Source of the DNA: Dallia pectoralis | Taxonomy: Eukaryota > Chordata > Actinopteri > Esociformes > Umbridae | Reading direction: 5' to 3' | Length of the DNA: 64,000 bases | Assembly (NCBI GenBank): GCA_029465975.1 | Contig: CM055747.1 | Span: 10,621,788 to 10,685,787, forward strand | In this document: in pieces, positions 1-12,480 of the stretch | How positions within the stretch are numbered: position 1 is the stretch's first letter | Layout of the letters: every line of letters starts with the position of its first letter | Notes under the pieces: generated by a model | What the model was told of the DNA's origin: nothing | Databases searched by the model: none | What the model saw: only the letters and a program-made list of their open reading frames with translations | Translations under genes and position numbers: made by a program

Positions 1-2395
1 TTATTTATAGGGCTTTGTGATACAATGCATGGATTGGAAAAAACAGGTAACAGTCATGCCCAATTGACAATTGACACCATAACACATTTGAATAGTTAGC
101 ATTGTGTGGTGTTTAGTACATGCATTTCTATTTGTTTTGATTGGTTCTGCTGTGTCTTTTTGAGGGTATTTGTTTAGACTGTTTGTGCTGTTTTTTTTCG
201 TGAACTGAACAGATGGTTGGTGGTCTATAAGAGGATGAGGATAGTCACCCATTCCCAGGATCAATGGTCTGTTGTTTGTCCCAAGAACAGTTAAGGTTCA
301 TCTCCACTCTCACTGGATTCCCAACCTAGCTTTTAAGCCCCAGATCTACTCATTTGGGTCCACTGACTGGATCTCACACACACACAGACAGCAGGGAGGC
401 CTGCAGGGCAGAGGGGAGTCTCTGGCCCAGAACTGTGACCGATGTCAAAGCCTGTTAGATCAATAATGTCAGCCAGGGCATCATGAGAAATGCCCCAGAT
501 ATACACATCCTAACAGTATATAGACCTGACAGTCCTAGAGGGAGGGAGAGGGGGCAAGTAGAGGAGGGAAGATAGGTAAACACTTTAATTACAGAGAATG
601 AAACACAACAACAGACAGAGATAAAGACAGACTGTGCCAGAAACAGACAAAGACAGAGAGAGAAATTTAGACAGGGCATAAACCGGCAGAGACATTTAAA
701 CAGGACCAGTCAAGACCGAGACAGACATTTAGTCGAGGACCAGAGACAGACATTTAGTCGATTACCAGAGACAGACATTTAGACTGAACCAGTGACAGAC
801 AGACAAACATTTAGACAGGAACAGAGACACACAGAGACAGACATTTAGACATTAGGCATTACAGGTTCTACGCACTTCAATTAGCTCCATACAATGTTTA
901 AAGTTCTATATGTTCTATACATTACACTTTCTAATAGTTCTATGGAGTGTTTAACGTTGTGATGGTTTTACAAGGTGTTTAAAGTGTTTACGGTTCTTGT
1001 GGTTCTGTGTGGTGTTTAAGGTTGTCATAGTGTGGTACAGAGTTCAAAGCTTCTAATGGTTCTACTCAGTGTTTACGTTTCTTATAGTTCCGTAAGGTGT
1101 GTAAGGTTGTAGTAATCTGCGTGATGTGAAGTTCTATTGGTGCAGTACAAAGTTTAAATATTCTAATAGTTCAATACAGTGTGCTATTAGTGCAGTACAA
1201 TGTGTTTACGGAAGCAGTTTGTTGGGCGATTGAGGTGTCACGTTGACAGGATAGTGACAGGGCGTGGATGACCGGGGCTCCTAGTCAGCATCAGTGTTAA
1301 TGAGCGTGGCCCTGCAATTCCACACATTGTGTGTTTTACATGCCACCATGAAATCCCTCATCACTGGCATATGTACACACTTCCAGTCCTAGCTATACTG
1401 TAAGCAGGCGACAAACTGACTAGATAACAACATCCTTCTGTTCAGCATGTTCCTCTGCAAGCTCAGGGTTTGTCATTTTGTTCTGCAAAGCGGCTTCTGT
1501 GGAGGCTCTCGTTCAGAGATTATGACTCCCTCGGTTGGAACTTGTTCTACCTGGAGACACAACACACCCTCGTCCAATCAGAGGACAGGGGAATAGAGCC
1601 CTTCCACCTGATAGGTCCAAACAGCCCCCTGGCTCATTACACTATAGACGTGTGGTGGAGGATGGGGGCCACAGGCGGTAAGGACGGAACAGGTTTCTAT
1701 GTGTGGCTGGGTGTGTGTTTGTTAAAGTGTTTACGTCTGTGTGCTTGTCTGCATGCGGTTGGGAGTGTGTCTGGTAAAATGTGTGTGTTTGGGCGGTAGA
1801 GGGTGGGGGTAGGTAGGTAGCTGTCAGTCTGAACTAAATCTGACCCGTTTTTTCGCTAATGACAAGCAATGAAAATGTTATGTACTTCACAACAGCCAGA
1901 CAATAGCCTCTGGTATAAGCTGGGTCTGGTCAACTATACCACGGTCAGTATTCAGGCCAGCTAAAAGTATTCAGGCCACCAATCAGAGGGTTGTCTCCTC
2001 CACAGACTGCAGTTAACAGCATGACACAGAGACTTCTGTATATTGAATACATATCAGTACTGTGTGTCGCTTTGGCGTGTGAACATCACAGACCCTATTA
2101 GACTCTCCGTCAGCACCATCTACATCCGCCCAGCTATGCAAGTTATAGGATTCCAACTGACCTATTTTCAGTGTGAGGCCAATTTATCTCACATCACTGA
2201 CTCATGGATGCACCTGGCACCTGGGAGCCCCTCCCCCCCGCTCCCAGCGGCAGTATGGGAATGGAAGAGGCGGATCCAAAGCCTGGGGCCCGCCCCTATC
2301 GGACCCAATCTGCACAGAGATAAAATGATAGCTCTCAAATCATACTGAAAATGTGTCACGTCTCAATGACCTCACTGGCACAGGGGCAGTATTGC
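1..2395. other. Gene-free stretch with degenerate short repeats
   Basis: I see no supported gene here. The open frames are short, have no recognisable domain and no convincing splice context. About 660-870 holds spaced copies of a GACAGACATTTAG-like word. About 880-1210 holds diffuse repeats of a GTGTTTAAGGTT-like word. Both look like decayed tandem arrays. Confidence 0.6.
660..870. repeat. Degenerate tandem repeat, GACAGACATTTAG core
   Basis: The word GAGACAGACATTTAG recurs about every 30-40 bases with variable spacers. The copies are too diverged for a firm unit length. Only a simple-sequence origin can be inferred. Confidence 0.5.
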
Positions 2396-2429
2396 CAGTG
2401 TAGCAGAGCTGTGCTCGAGACCACCTAAA

Positions 2430-2577
2430 GCGAGACCGAGACGAGACCGAGACCGAAGGGGGCCGAGACCGAGACGAGACCAAGACCGAAGGGGGCCGAG
2501 ACCGAGACGAGACCGAGACCGAAGGTGGCCGAGACCGAGACGAGACCGATACCAATGGGGGCCGAGACCGAGACCAG
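2430..2577. repeat. Subterminal GAGACC repeat array of the hAT element
   Basis: About four copies of a 33-bp unit made of GAGACCGAGACGAGACC words followed by GAAGGGGGCC. Related words sit in matching position near the right end (4165-4235). The unit length is a multiple of three, so long low-complexity frames rich in Ser-Arg are open on the minus strand. These frames are artefacts. Confidence 0.75.
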
Positions 2578-2644
2578 TCATATCAACACTAAATAATATG
2601 ACATGTTTTTGGTCCAATGACCAATGTAAAAAAAACACTTGACC

Positions 2645-3830
2645 AACAGCATCAGATCATCTACTGTGTTGTCATCCTGAATTAAATGAATTTTATTAAA
2701 AGAGTATCTAGGCCTATTTATTGTCTTATGTAAACATAAAATACGAAAATAAAACCATGATTTGAAAATGCACAGGCTATGATATTAAAATTTCTAAAAA
2801 TCGAATAAATGAAAAGCCATCAAACTGTATGTCCTATGTTGATGTAGTAAATGCTAACACATTTTAGATCACAAGCGACTTGCAATCAAATGATTTGCGC
2901 ATGATTGGCCGATAAACAAATCTATTTATAATTATTTATCCGTCCACAGGCACGCAGCTTCAGTTGTTTGTCTGCTTGAGCAGGACACGCAAACGAACCG
3001 GTTGCACTGCGCACAGTGTTCATTGTTGTTACGAGTGCACATGAGACAGCAGCAAACTAACCCGGTTGAACTGCGCACAGTGTTCATATAGATCAGACCA
3101 AAACCTTTCCAGTTTAATAAAGATCGGACCAAAACGGGTTCAGTTTCATATAGATCGGACCATAACCGTTCCAGTTTTATGCTCTTTCTGCCGTATGCCC
3201 CCCGGACTTATGTATGTCCCACGTCCTTCTGTGTGCATGAGTAATTTCATTTATCGCCCATTTGTAGTTAGCCTATTAATAATTATTGTTTATATTCGTT
3301 TAATTTCGATACAAAACAATATTTTGTTGAAGTCTCTTGTAGGCTATATGAATACACTGTGGTTCATTCGTTATTAATTATTGAGTGCAATAGGCGCATG
3401 ACACATGAATGGGGCTGTATGTATTTGGCGGAATTCGTTCTGTGTATTTAGTGAAACATATTTCTTTATAAACGTACCTCTTTTTGTAGTTCAACCAAGC
3501 CAATCAGACTATTGTCTATATGTGTTCTCGTAGTATTTGTCTGTGTATCGCCCATTCAACCATTGCCATATAGGCTCAGTTAAGTGTGATCGGTGTCTGG
3601 GTACCGCAATTAGGGTACCAACGCCCAGCGGCGTGGGATTTTGGCGACAGGAAGGCAGTTTAGGTATCAAAAAACATGTAAATAGTAGTTTTATATATTG
3701 TTCGGTTTGTGATTTTGCAATTCTGAAAACGGGACAAGGTAAAATGCACGTATTTAGGAAAAGTCATGGAAGGACGTCGGCTGTAGCTTTTCAACATTAT
3801 GTATGTATTTTAATTACTAACCGCTGTGTG
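2645..3830 (-). mobile_element. piggyBac-like MITE fragment, inverted, inside the hAT element
   Basis: Read on the minus strand, this segment matches the interior of the complete element at 54751-56477. Shared landmarks include the stretch around 2645-2690 (counterpart near 56280-56340), the paired GATCGGACCAAAAC words near 3090-3170, and the CCTTCCATGACTTTTCC stretch near 3755-3775 (counterpart near 54841-54857). Both TTAA termini are missing, so the copy is truncated at each end. Confidence 0.7.
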
Positions 3831-4863
3831 TTTTCGGACAAATTATTTATTTGTGCTCAATGTACTGAATATAGGCAAAACGAATATATTGGCTGATTGT
3901 GCAGACATGATCGAGCATTTGTTTAAGATTGAAGTATTTACGTGAATGGGTGCACGCTCTAGCGACGCTGGGGGTGGGCTTTTCTTCAAAAGTAGATAGC
4001 CATTGGCGGGATAAGCCACATCAGAAAAAAACAGTCTGACTCTGGACGAAATACAGCCAATGGAAATACAGCCTCTACATGTCATACTTAAATATTTTTC
4101 TAGAAAAAATTGTGGGCGATAATTTCTACGCTGGTCTCGGCTGGTCTCGGAAGAATTTACGAGTCCTTACTGTCCGAGACCGAGTCGAGACCGAGTCCAA
4201 ATGTAACCGAGACCGAGACGAGACCGAGACCTTAAAAAAGTGGTCTCGAGTACTACAGCTCTGCAGTGTAGTACCATAAAATGGGAAACACATGCAGACA
4301 CACACACTCAATCATCTATAGATAAACAGCCAAAGACAAAAATATGCTTTACACTATTCTATATTTATTCTATATTTTATGTTGAAATATTAAAATGAAC
4401 GCAGCAAAATATGGTTTCTATTTATCCATTTTTTTTATCCTCTCTCTCCATTACCTCTCTGGGTTCTGTTTTTAATCCCTGTGTCCCTGTGGGAACTGAT
4501 GAGTCCATTAAAGACCTTCATTCAGCTCTAACTGAATAAGGTCTATATATAGGTACTGCTCTCTACTTTACGGAACATCTTTACTGGTTGTTGCATCAAG
4601 GACAGAAAGGCTGTCATAAATAGACAGTAGGCCTTGTTACAATTCCCATCCAAACCCTGAATGGAGGGCCTTCTATTGATTTCTGGTGGCTCTGGAAATA
4701 ACACCATACGTTAGGTCATCTGGAGTTAGACAATTAGATGTTAAGTAACTGTTAACCAAAACATAGATACAGTTATACTAAACAGGATCATGTGAGAATA
4801 TAGTGGATAATGTAGTCTGCTATCTGCTGTGCTTTAAGTAACCGTAATACTTCATAATGACTG

Positions 4864-5215
4864 ACTCCTAGACGCAAGTTCATTCTGTCTGGTGATAGTA
4901 GTGATTCCTAAGGGCTGGTTAACTCTGTCAGATGATAGTAGTGACTCATTGAGGTTGGTTCATGCTATTAGGTGATATTAGTGATTCCTAAAGGCTGGTT
5001 AACTCTGTCAGATTATAGTAGTGACTCATTGAGGTTGGTTCATTTTATTAGGTGATAGTAGTGATTCCTAAAGGCTGGTTAATACTGTCAGATGATAGTA
5101 GTGACTCATTGAGGTTGGTTCATGCTATTAGGAAAGCTAGTTCTAATTCTGACGGTTCTTGCATTGACTCATAGTGGTTGGTTCATTATATCAACTGATA
5201 GTACTGACTCAAAAA
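4864..5215. repeat. Tandem array of ~40-bp units in alternating 80-bp pairs
   Basis: Two related 40-bp half-units alternate. One contains GTGATTCCTAA and GGCTGGTTAA, the other GTGACTCATTGAGG and TTGGTTCATG. The central three 80-bp pairs (about 4900-5140) are nearly identical, while the flanking units are diverged. Homogenisation of the centre is typical of a minisatellite that still expands or contracts. Confidence 0.75.
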
Positions 5216-5220
5216 GGGTG

Positions 5221-6015
5221 GGTCATTCTGTCCTGTGATTGTAATGACGCCTAGAGGACAGTATATTCTGTAGATTCACCCTGTCTGTGAACTAAAGATT
5301 TGTCAGAGGCCCAACTCCTGGCTAATCTGATTCGAGCTTGTAAGATTAGAGAGACACTAATGCCTACTGAGGAACATACACAAGCACCCACACTGGAGAG
5401 GAGCTGAGGTGAGCTCTATCAGATACACACACCTATGGTACTTACAAACCAATATAAATATAACAGGAAATAAGAGTATAAGTCAGGGCTCTAGTAGGGC
5501 AGAAAGAGCAAGACGTCTCCATACAACATCATAGAATCACGGCAGCCATGTTATATTATGTAGGTCACTGGGAAATTCTGAGAGGGTGGGGCTTAACCCT
5601 TTTTATTCCAGCATTAAACACGCACTGTGATGTCAGGGCATGATTAACATGCTTTGTTACAGACAGCTACGCAGTACGCACACAGGTCAAACGCATGAAC
5701 AAAGTACAAAATACACAAAAGCAACCATTTATGTTGTAATTAAATGTACTTATTTCTGGAATCTAGTTGCATGATTGTGTCTTGCAAAGTAAAAGGTCAT
5801 GTTAAACAATGTTCATCCCATTCCTGTGAGGGTATAGTGTGGTGATTTGGACTGGTGTTAATACGTCCTTCTGAGGGAATGGCAGAGCTGTGTCAGGCTT
5901 TTATGGTGATGAACCCCTGTCAGTGCTGCAGGGGGTTGGAAGCTCTTTAATGAAACGGGTTTAAGATGCTTTTACTGGGAGAACTTGGAAGTTTTCACAT
6001 CCCCACCCGGCTTGG
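5221..6015. other. No gene recognised
   Basis: I found no long frame, no family motif and no repeat structure beyond short AT-rich words. Confidence 0.5.
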
Positions 6016-6023
6016 ATTGAATT

Positions 6024-6539
6024 CAGAGTTGTAAAAAGTACCTGATTATGATACTTGAGTAGAAGTAAAAATACTTTGCTAAAAACCTACTTGAGTAAAA
6101 GTAAAAAGTAATAGGGACCTTAACTCTAACCAAATAAATTAACAGAACCCAAAGGTAGTCCCTGTCCTTAAGTTTGAATCACTGTGAGCGTGCTTTAGAC
6201 ATTAGAGAGGAGACTTATGAAACTCGCGACTGGACAGTTGCACGCTGCTATTTCATTAGTGCTGTGCAGGTAAAACGAGTCCGCAAAATATGTCAAAAGT
6301 AAAGTCTATTTTCTATTAAAATGCAATTGATTTCAGAAATAATTGACTGCTATTTGTTAAAAGTAATGGAGGTGTTTGTGAAATGTAGCGGAGTAAAAGT
6401 ATACATTTTCTTTCTTAAATGTAGTAAAATAAAAGTAAAAGTCAGCAGAAGAATGCATACTCAAGTAAAGTACAGATACTCAAAAAAAGTACTTTAGTAA
6501 AGTAACAAAGTAAAAATACTTTGTTACTTTACACCTCTG
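6024..6539. mobile_element. hAT-type MITE, 516 bp, with perfect 8-bp TSD
   Basis: The element begins CAGAGTTGTAAAAAGTA and ends with TACTTTACACCTCTG, which are inverted repeats. The flanking direct repeat ATTGAATT (6016-6023 and 6540-6547) is perfect. The subterminal DNA is rich in GAGTAAAAGTA and its complement, as in very common fish hAT MITEs. No coding capacity is seen. Confidence 0.85.
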
Positions 6540-6547
6540 ATTGAATT

Positions 6548-8570
6548 ACAATGCACCTATTAGGGTGTATATTGTATATTTATGTAAAGTGAGAAATAAG
6601 CCAAAACAGAGGAGGAAGCTACATCAAGAAAAACAGAAGAAACAACGGGGAGAAATGTTCCTTTCATTGGACGTATTTATCCGGCTAACCTCCAATAAAA
6701 CCCAGAGGGGAGCCTAGTGCCAGCCAGTGGTGCTTCAGGAAAATACAGCTCACTGTGAATGTGTACGTAGCAACGTGGTTGTCTGTCCGTTTTTAGAAAT
6801 GTGCATGTTTCTGTGTATGGAGAAAAACTCACCCACTCCTTATTGTGAAATGTTATGTCTGAGTATGGCTTACCTGTTTGTCTCCATATATGTCCCTATA
6901 AAGATTGCTAATCAGTTATGCTCTGTCAGGTCAAGGTCAAAGGGACTTGACCTGGCTAGAACCTCTATAGTAGAAGCTGGAAGACTCCGCTTCTAACAAC
7001 TACTGCAAAAAAGTTACTCCTTCGAAACAGAAGGAAAACTAATTAAAATGTGTTTGAATGACCCAAATGAGCCAGAGATTTCTGCCATGGAAATCAGAAT
7101 ATTACAAAATAAAAGGATAGCTGTAGAATAAGAAAGACAGAGAGAGCAATGGAGGGAGAGAAGGAATAGCAGCAATGAAGTAAATAGCAGGCCAAGCAAA
7201 CTAATCCAAAAAGTCATTGACAGGTGAATGTGATCTAGAATAGAGCATAAAGCTATAACATGACACACATCCAAGAGGTATAAGCAGTAACACTGTCTCT
7301 TATTTTACAGAGTGAACATCTGACATACGTTTTCAGAAGGCCACAGCCAAAAGAACACTAGATAAAGTTTCCACATCATGTTCCTGCAGATGTGTGTGGG
7401 AAGTGTAATACCTGTGGTCAAACACACATCTCTCATATGCTGGGCTGGTTAGACATGTAAAGGAATGGACAGGCCTTGTCCAAAACACCACCATTGATTA
7501 CAACGTCTCCGCCCACTATTTAGATATGTTTCAGTAGTGGTATTGTGTTTATTCCTTTGTCCCTGCCCAGAGACCAGTGTGGTTACCCTATGAGTGTATA
7601 TTGACTGCGTGTATGTTATAGAATCAACAGAGTAACTATCACCATGCAGATGTTGTTCTGTTCTTTTGTTTCGTTTGAGTCTGACCTCAACAGACTGCTG
7701 CCTCACTCATCCACCATTCCAAGGCAGCAGCAGGACTGGCGTGGTTCGGTATGCGCCACACGCTTCTCCATTGTCCCCCTGCTGAAAAGGTTTCAGTGGG
7801 GAGGGCAGAGTGGGCCGTGGGAGGTCGGGTGAACTGTTATAGACTATTTGGGGAAAGTTAAATGGTCCTTTCAGTTGGGTGCTGGAGTGTTGGATGAATT
7901 GGTTTCCTGATTCAGGGCAGCTCGTTCATGACACGCTGTTGCTATCTCTACAGAAAATCCCCTCCCTCTCAAACACGCAGACACACATGCACACACGCTC
8001 ACAAAGGTCAAAAGCAGTGGCTGCCAATAGAGACATCTGCTCAATTTGCGAATCGGGGGTCAAAGGTGAACTCCTTTCCTGGAACATGCAATGTCAGGCT
8101 GATTATGAATTTGAGATGTGTGAGTGTATGTAAGTTTGTAGTTGTGCCAGCATTAACACTCAGCTGGGTCAGTTATTCCTAGGGAGAATGTGCACAAAAA
8201 CAAGCACTCCAATCTAGCTGATTGCATGATATATTAATCAGATTAACAGGGAGTTATCTGGCCTGTGATTGGTCAATGGTTCTGCTTGGTCAGTGGTCCA
8301 ACCACACACAATCCTTAACCGCCACATGACCCAACTACCTTAAAGGACGAAAAGACGAAGAGTAAAAGGAGACAGAGAAGAAGGAAGATTAGGATAATGT
8401 TAATTCCACTGAGCAGAGCAGATGGCGTTTCCAAGAATGCCAACACTCGATCCTGGCATGGAAAGCCTACGTGGCTGAGTGCTGGGGTTTCTGACCTAAC
8501 TTCATGTACGGAAGTATCAAGCCACTGACGGGATTTCTCTTAATTTGGCTTCTGTGCATCAAAATATTAT
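6548..8570. other. No gene recognised
   Basis: Only short frames without domains occur here (for example 7449-7706 and 7644-7832). There is no splice-supported structure. Confidence 0.5.
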
Positions 8571-9678
8571 CATCATCAGGTGGGGTTAATATACCCATCA
8601 TCAGGTGGGGTTAATATACCCATCCTCAGGTGGGGTTAAAATACCCAACATCAGGTGGGGTTAATATACCCATCCTCAGGTGGGGTTAAAATACCCAACA
8701 TCAGGTGGGGTTAATATACCCATCATCAGGTGGGGTTAATATACCCATCCTCAGGTGGGGTTAATATACCCATCATCAGGTGGGGTTTATATACCCATCA
8801 TCAGGTGGTGTTAATATACCCATCCTCAGGTGGGGTTAAAATACCCAACATCAGGTGGGGTTAATATACCCATCCTCAGGTGGGGTTAATATACCCATCC
8901 TCAGGTGGGGTTAAAATACCCATCATCAGGTGGGGTTAATATACCCATCATCAGGTGGGGTTAAAATACCCATCATCAGGTGGGGTTAATATACCCATCC
9001 TCAGGTGGGGTTAAAATACCCATCCATCAGGTGGGGTTAATATACCCATCCTCAGGTGGGGTTAATATACCCATCCTCAGGTGGGGTTAAAATACCCAAC
9101 ATCAGGTGGGGTTAATATACCCATCCTCAGGTGGGGTTAAAATACCCAACATCAGGTGGGGTTAATATACCCATCCTCAGGTGGGGTTAATATACCCATC
9201 CTCAGGTGGGGTTAATATACCCATCATCAGGTGGGGTTAATATACCCATCATCAGGTGGGGTTAATATACCCATCCTCAGGTGGGGTTAAAATACCCAAC
9301 ATCAGGTGGGGTTAATATACCCATCATCAGGTGGGGTTAATATACCCATCCTCAGGTGGGGTTAAAATACCCAACATCAGGTGGGGTTAATATACCCATC
9401 CTTAGGTGGGGTTAATATACCCATCCTCAGGTGGGGTTTATATACCCATCACCAGGTGGTGTTAATATACCCATCATCAGGTGGTGTTAATATACCCATC
9501 CTCAGGTGGGGTTTATATACCCATCATCAGGTGGTGTTAATATACCCATCATCAGGTGGTGTTAATATACCCATCCTCAGGTGGGGTTTATATACCCATC
9601 ATCAGGTGGTGTTAATATACCCATCCTCAGGTGGGGTTTATACACCCATCATCAGATGGGGTTAATATACCATCATCA
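8571..9678. repeat. Minisatellite of 25-bp units, about 44 copies
   Basis: The unit is CATCAGGTGGGGTTAATATA plus five bases (CCCAT and variants). Variation is confined to a few positions: ATCATC or ATCCTC, TTAATATA or TTAAAATA, and GGGG or GGTG. Variants are linked: TTAAAATACCC is usually followed by AACATC, and the right third uses TTTATATA with GGTGGTG. This indicates higher-order units. Because 25 is not a multiple of three, the frame cycles with a 75-bp period, which leaves an accidental 94-codon frame near the right end. Confidence 0.95.
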
Positions 9679-9829
9679 ACAATATCAAAAAATATGTACA
9701 CAAATACATGCAAATAAAAGCCTATAATGTATACTTTAACTTGTTTGAATAAAATGAAAATTTTAGAGGATAGAGCCTAAAGTAGAAAAAATTGCATTAC
9801 TGTACCTACACTTTGTGCAATTCATACAT

Positions 9830-9895
9830 TGAATTGCTTCTAAGTATGAATTGTGCTATATAAATAAACTTGCTTGCTTGCTTTTGTATTTTCCA
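9830..9895 (+). mobile_element. 3' tail of a LINE/SINE
   Basis: The string GTGCTATATAAATAAACTTG is followed by a short run of CTTG repeats. This matches the shared 3' tail of L2-type LINEs and dependent SINEs in fish, which end in a microsatellite. No body is recognisable upstream. Confidence 0.5.
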
Positions 9896-10509
9896 GTTCA
9901 GTGACAACCGCAGAAAACAATACATTCCCTGGGAATAAAGTGAAGTATTTAAATCAGGTCAACCTGGAAGATAAGCAACTAGATTGTTTTTCTCTTCCCT
10001 CTCTATTGTGGGAAAGTATCAGCTTTCATATTGAGGCAGGTGCCACAACAGTTCATTACAACAGGACACAGTCTCTTTAATCAAGTTGAAAGGTATCTAA
10101 TCATGTATCGCCTCTCCAAAACAGCGCCTCGTCTTCTCACTGTCGGCTAGAAATGGCTGTACCCTGATATTCTGAAATAAAATGGTACGATGCCCAGGGC
10201 AACCGGAGTAGGTTACCAGGCTGAACAGAGGTGAGATCAAATCTCAGAGGAAGTCCTTGCAGAGGAATAATAAAGAGGACCGAAAACATAAACAGATGTT
10301 ATATACTTCATCTCCAATGTGCGGCTGCAAAGTGTCTTTGTGTTTGATTGACTGAACTCAAACACTGGAATCAAAGTTATTTGATACCAGTGTAGAAGCT
10401 TAACACTTCACTCAGAGAGGAAACTCTGAGGGGCATAGTGTAATTTGAGTCTGAGTGATGTGATTATCTGGGGTTTACTCTCCCTAAAGATATCCTGACA
10501 GTGGATGGC

Positions 10510-10705
10510 AGAGATTAGAATAACCCCTAAGAGCCCCTAAGAGCCGGGTTCGTCTCTAGGTTTCTTCCTAAATTCGACCCATCAGGGAGTTTTTCCTAGC
10601 CGCTTTGTATCAACTTGTTCATGTGAGCCCTATCAGGTTCAGGCTGGGTGACACTTTGTGACAACTTTGTTGTAAAAAAGAGCTTTACTTGATTTGATTG
10701 ATTAC
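10510..10705 (+). mobile_element. LINE/SINE 3' region
   Basis: The segment contains the conserved fish words GGTTTCTTCCTAAATTCGAC and GGGAGTTTTTCCTAGCC, then ends with GAGCTTTACTTGATTTGATT. This looks like a retroposon 3' untranslated region with its microsatellite-like tail. The family name is uncertain. Confidence 0.5.
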
Positions 10706-10849
10706 AGTACACATATCACATCAGATATAAACAACTTATATTAGATCCAAAATCCAAGATGTATATGAGAACACATGTAGCCAGCAACCATCGCGCTGAC
10801 ACTGTTGCAGCTGGTTTGTCACAGACAGACCTATGGCCCATATCCCAGG

Positions 10850-10918
10850 ACACACTTGCAAATGAGACCTCTGTGTCAATGTGTCTCCCTGGTTAAATAA
10901 AAGTTGAATAAAGTGTGT
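10850..10918 (+). mobile_element. Retroposon 3' tail
   Basis: TTGCAAATGAGACCTCTGTG followed by CTCCCTGGTTAAATAAAAGT resembles the 3' end of widespread fish non-LTR elements, which end in GGTTAAATAAA repeats. The body is not recognisable. Confidence 0.5.
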
Positions 10919-11460
10919 CAATCAGATGTGTAATATCCCTTTAAGTCAGAGATCTGCATCACACACACGCCTGCGCACAACCTGTCTCAAACACGAATCG
11001 ACAACAGTGTTCCCTGCAGTCCAGCGCAGCTTACAACAGCCAAATATTAAATACTGGGACACTTTGATTGAACCATTACATCATAACCAACTGCAAAAAT
11101 AAGTACATGATCTGACAGAGAAGTGGACTTATGATTGTGGACAGACACAACACACCCACCAACATACCGTTGTCTTAGGACCGTAAACAGACCGCTGTGG
11201 ATAGACCGCTGTAGGTGTTCAGTTCCACCATGTTGGATGGTCACAAGGATACGGATGATCTAGGGGATGAAGGTAAAAAGAAGGATAACGAAAACAGGGA
11301 TTTACATATGATTACTTCACCAGTTATTCTAAGAAACAGACACATTAAAGACATCCGCTTAGACGCCCACACCTGACTTGTTGTTTTTACTGTAGTTTAT
11401 ATAGCAAGGCCACTAAAAGGAAAACGATCAAGTTACATTGAACTTAACATGCAATGAAAG
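10912..11460. repeat. Segmental duplication, copy 1
   Basis: This block is collinear with 11982-12480. Shared landmarks in order are GATGTGTAATATCCCTTTAA, CACACGCCTGCGCACAA, ACTGGGACACTTTGATTG, CAAGGATACGGATGATC (copy 2 has one change), ATGATTACTTCA and ACGATCA near the right end. The offset is about 1.0-1.1 kb. Confidence 0.75.
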
Positions 11461-11981
11461 CAAATAAAGCAAAACTATTAATTAAGACTTTTAGAAAATA
11501 GTTGAGGTCAGATATAAATTATATATGTTGTATCAGATATTAAGGTTGTATTTTAGTTCAGATGTGAAGGATTTATCTTTAATCATATATATAAAAACTG
11601 TATTATATCAGATATGGAGTAGATGACACCCTTTCCCCCTCCTGTAACCCCACACAGCAGCTGGTTTGAGTCAGAGACATGGTCCACACATGACACACCA
11701 TGGATGAACTGTGGAACTGCAGAAACTCTTACTCTCATCACAGTGTTTGGAGAACTGACAAACACCTTTATGCATAGAAAACTACAGAGGAAACAGTTAT
11801 ATTGCTGTTTCATTGTGATGTGTGGATTGGGTTTGTATATTGGTCTTCCCTCTATCCATAAGTCATGGGTCCATCTAGTCATTGAGTCACAACCTCCCAT
11901 CCAGACGTCAAGCAAAACCTCTCCCCTTCTCTTCCAACAACACTGACACCTACAGTCCCAAGCTGGGATCGTCCTCTAATC

Positions 11982-12480
11982 CATGTGTCAATGAGATGTG
12001 TAATATCCCTTTAAGAGACCAGCGTCACACACACACACACACACACACGCCTGCGCACAAACTGTCTCAGACACACATTGACAACACTGTTCCCTGCTGG
12101 TCAGGGCAGCTTACTACAGATCATGTATTTACTACTGGGACACTTTGATTGGACAATGACATCTGGAACTTTATACAGCTGTATACGTGTTCAGTTCCAT
12201 CACGAGGATACGAATGATCTTGGGATGAAGTAAAAGAAGAATGAAAACAGCGGTTATAATATGATTACTTCATCCAGCAAGACCAAATTTCTATTTTCAC
12301 TTAAGGTCTAATCCAGCCGTTCTTTAACAGCATCAACGCCCCTCCATTTGTTTTCCGGAAACAGGAACCGAAAATACATCTGGTCGAAAACCCATTACTT
12401 GCTGTTTTCTCTCTACTTTACATAGTGAGGCCACAGAAGGGGAAACGATCACATTACATACAATTCAAAATCTTACATGG
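11982..12480. repeat. Segmental duplication, copy 2
   Basis: This is the second copy of the block at 10912-11460, with small indels and an expanded CA run at 12018-12048. Neither copy encodes a recognisable product. Confidence 0.75.
12018..12048. repeat. (CA)n microsatellite
   Basis: An uninterrupted CA dinucleotide run lies inside duplication copy 2. Copy 1 has only a few CA units at the equivalent place. Confidence 0.9.

Larger units (their letters stand above)
2404..4263. mobile_element. Non-autonomous hAT-type transposon, 1860 bp, with perfect 8-bp TSD
   Basis: The left end reads CAGAGCTGTGCTCGAGACC and the right end reads, in reverse complement, CAGAGCTGTAGTACTCGAGA, so the termini are imperfect inverted repeats. 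The flanks carry a perfect 8-bp direct repeat, CAGTGTAG, at 2396-2403 and 4264-4271, which is the hAT signature length. Both subterminal regions are built of GAGACC/GAGACGAGACC words (about 2430-2575 and 4165-4235), possibly transposase-binding arrays. No transposase is encoded. The interior is an antisense piggyBac-like fragment, so this is a composite, non-autonomous element. Boundaries are firm; the hAT assignment rests on TSD length and terminus shape. Confidence 0.85.

Noticed and set aside
2340..2638. Ser/Arg-rich minus-strand frames resembling an SR protein
   Set aside because: They translate the GAGACC subterminal array of a hAT element.
8571..9678. CRISPR-like or coding appearance of the repeat array, including a 94-codon frame
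   Set aside because: Units are contiguous with no unique spacers, the host is an animal, and the frame arises only because the 25-bp period cycles through open phases.
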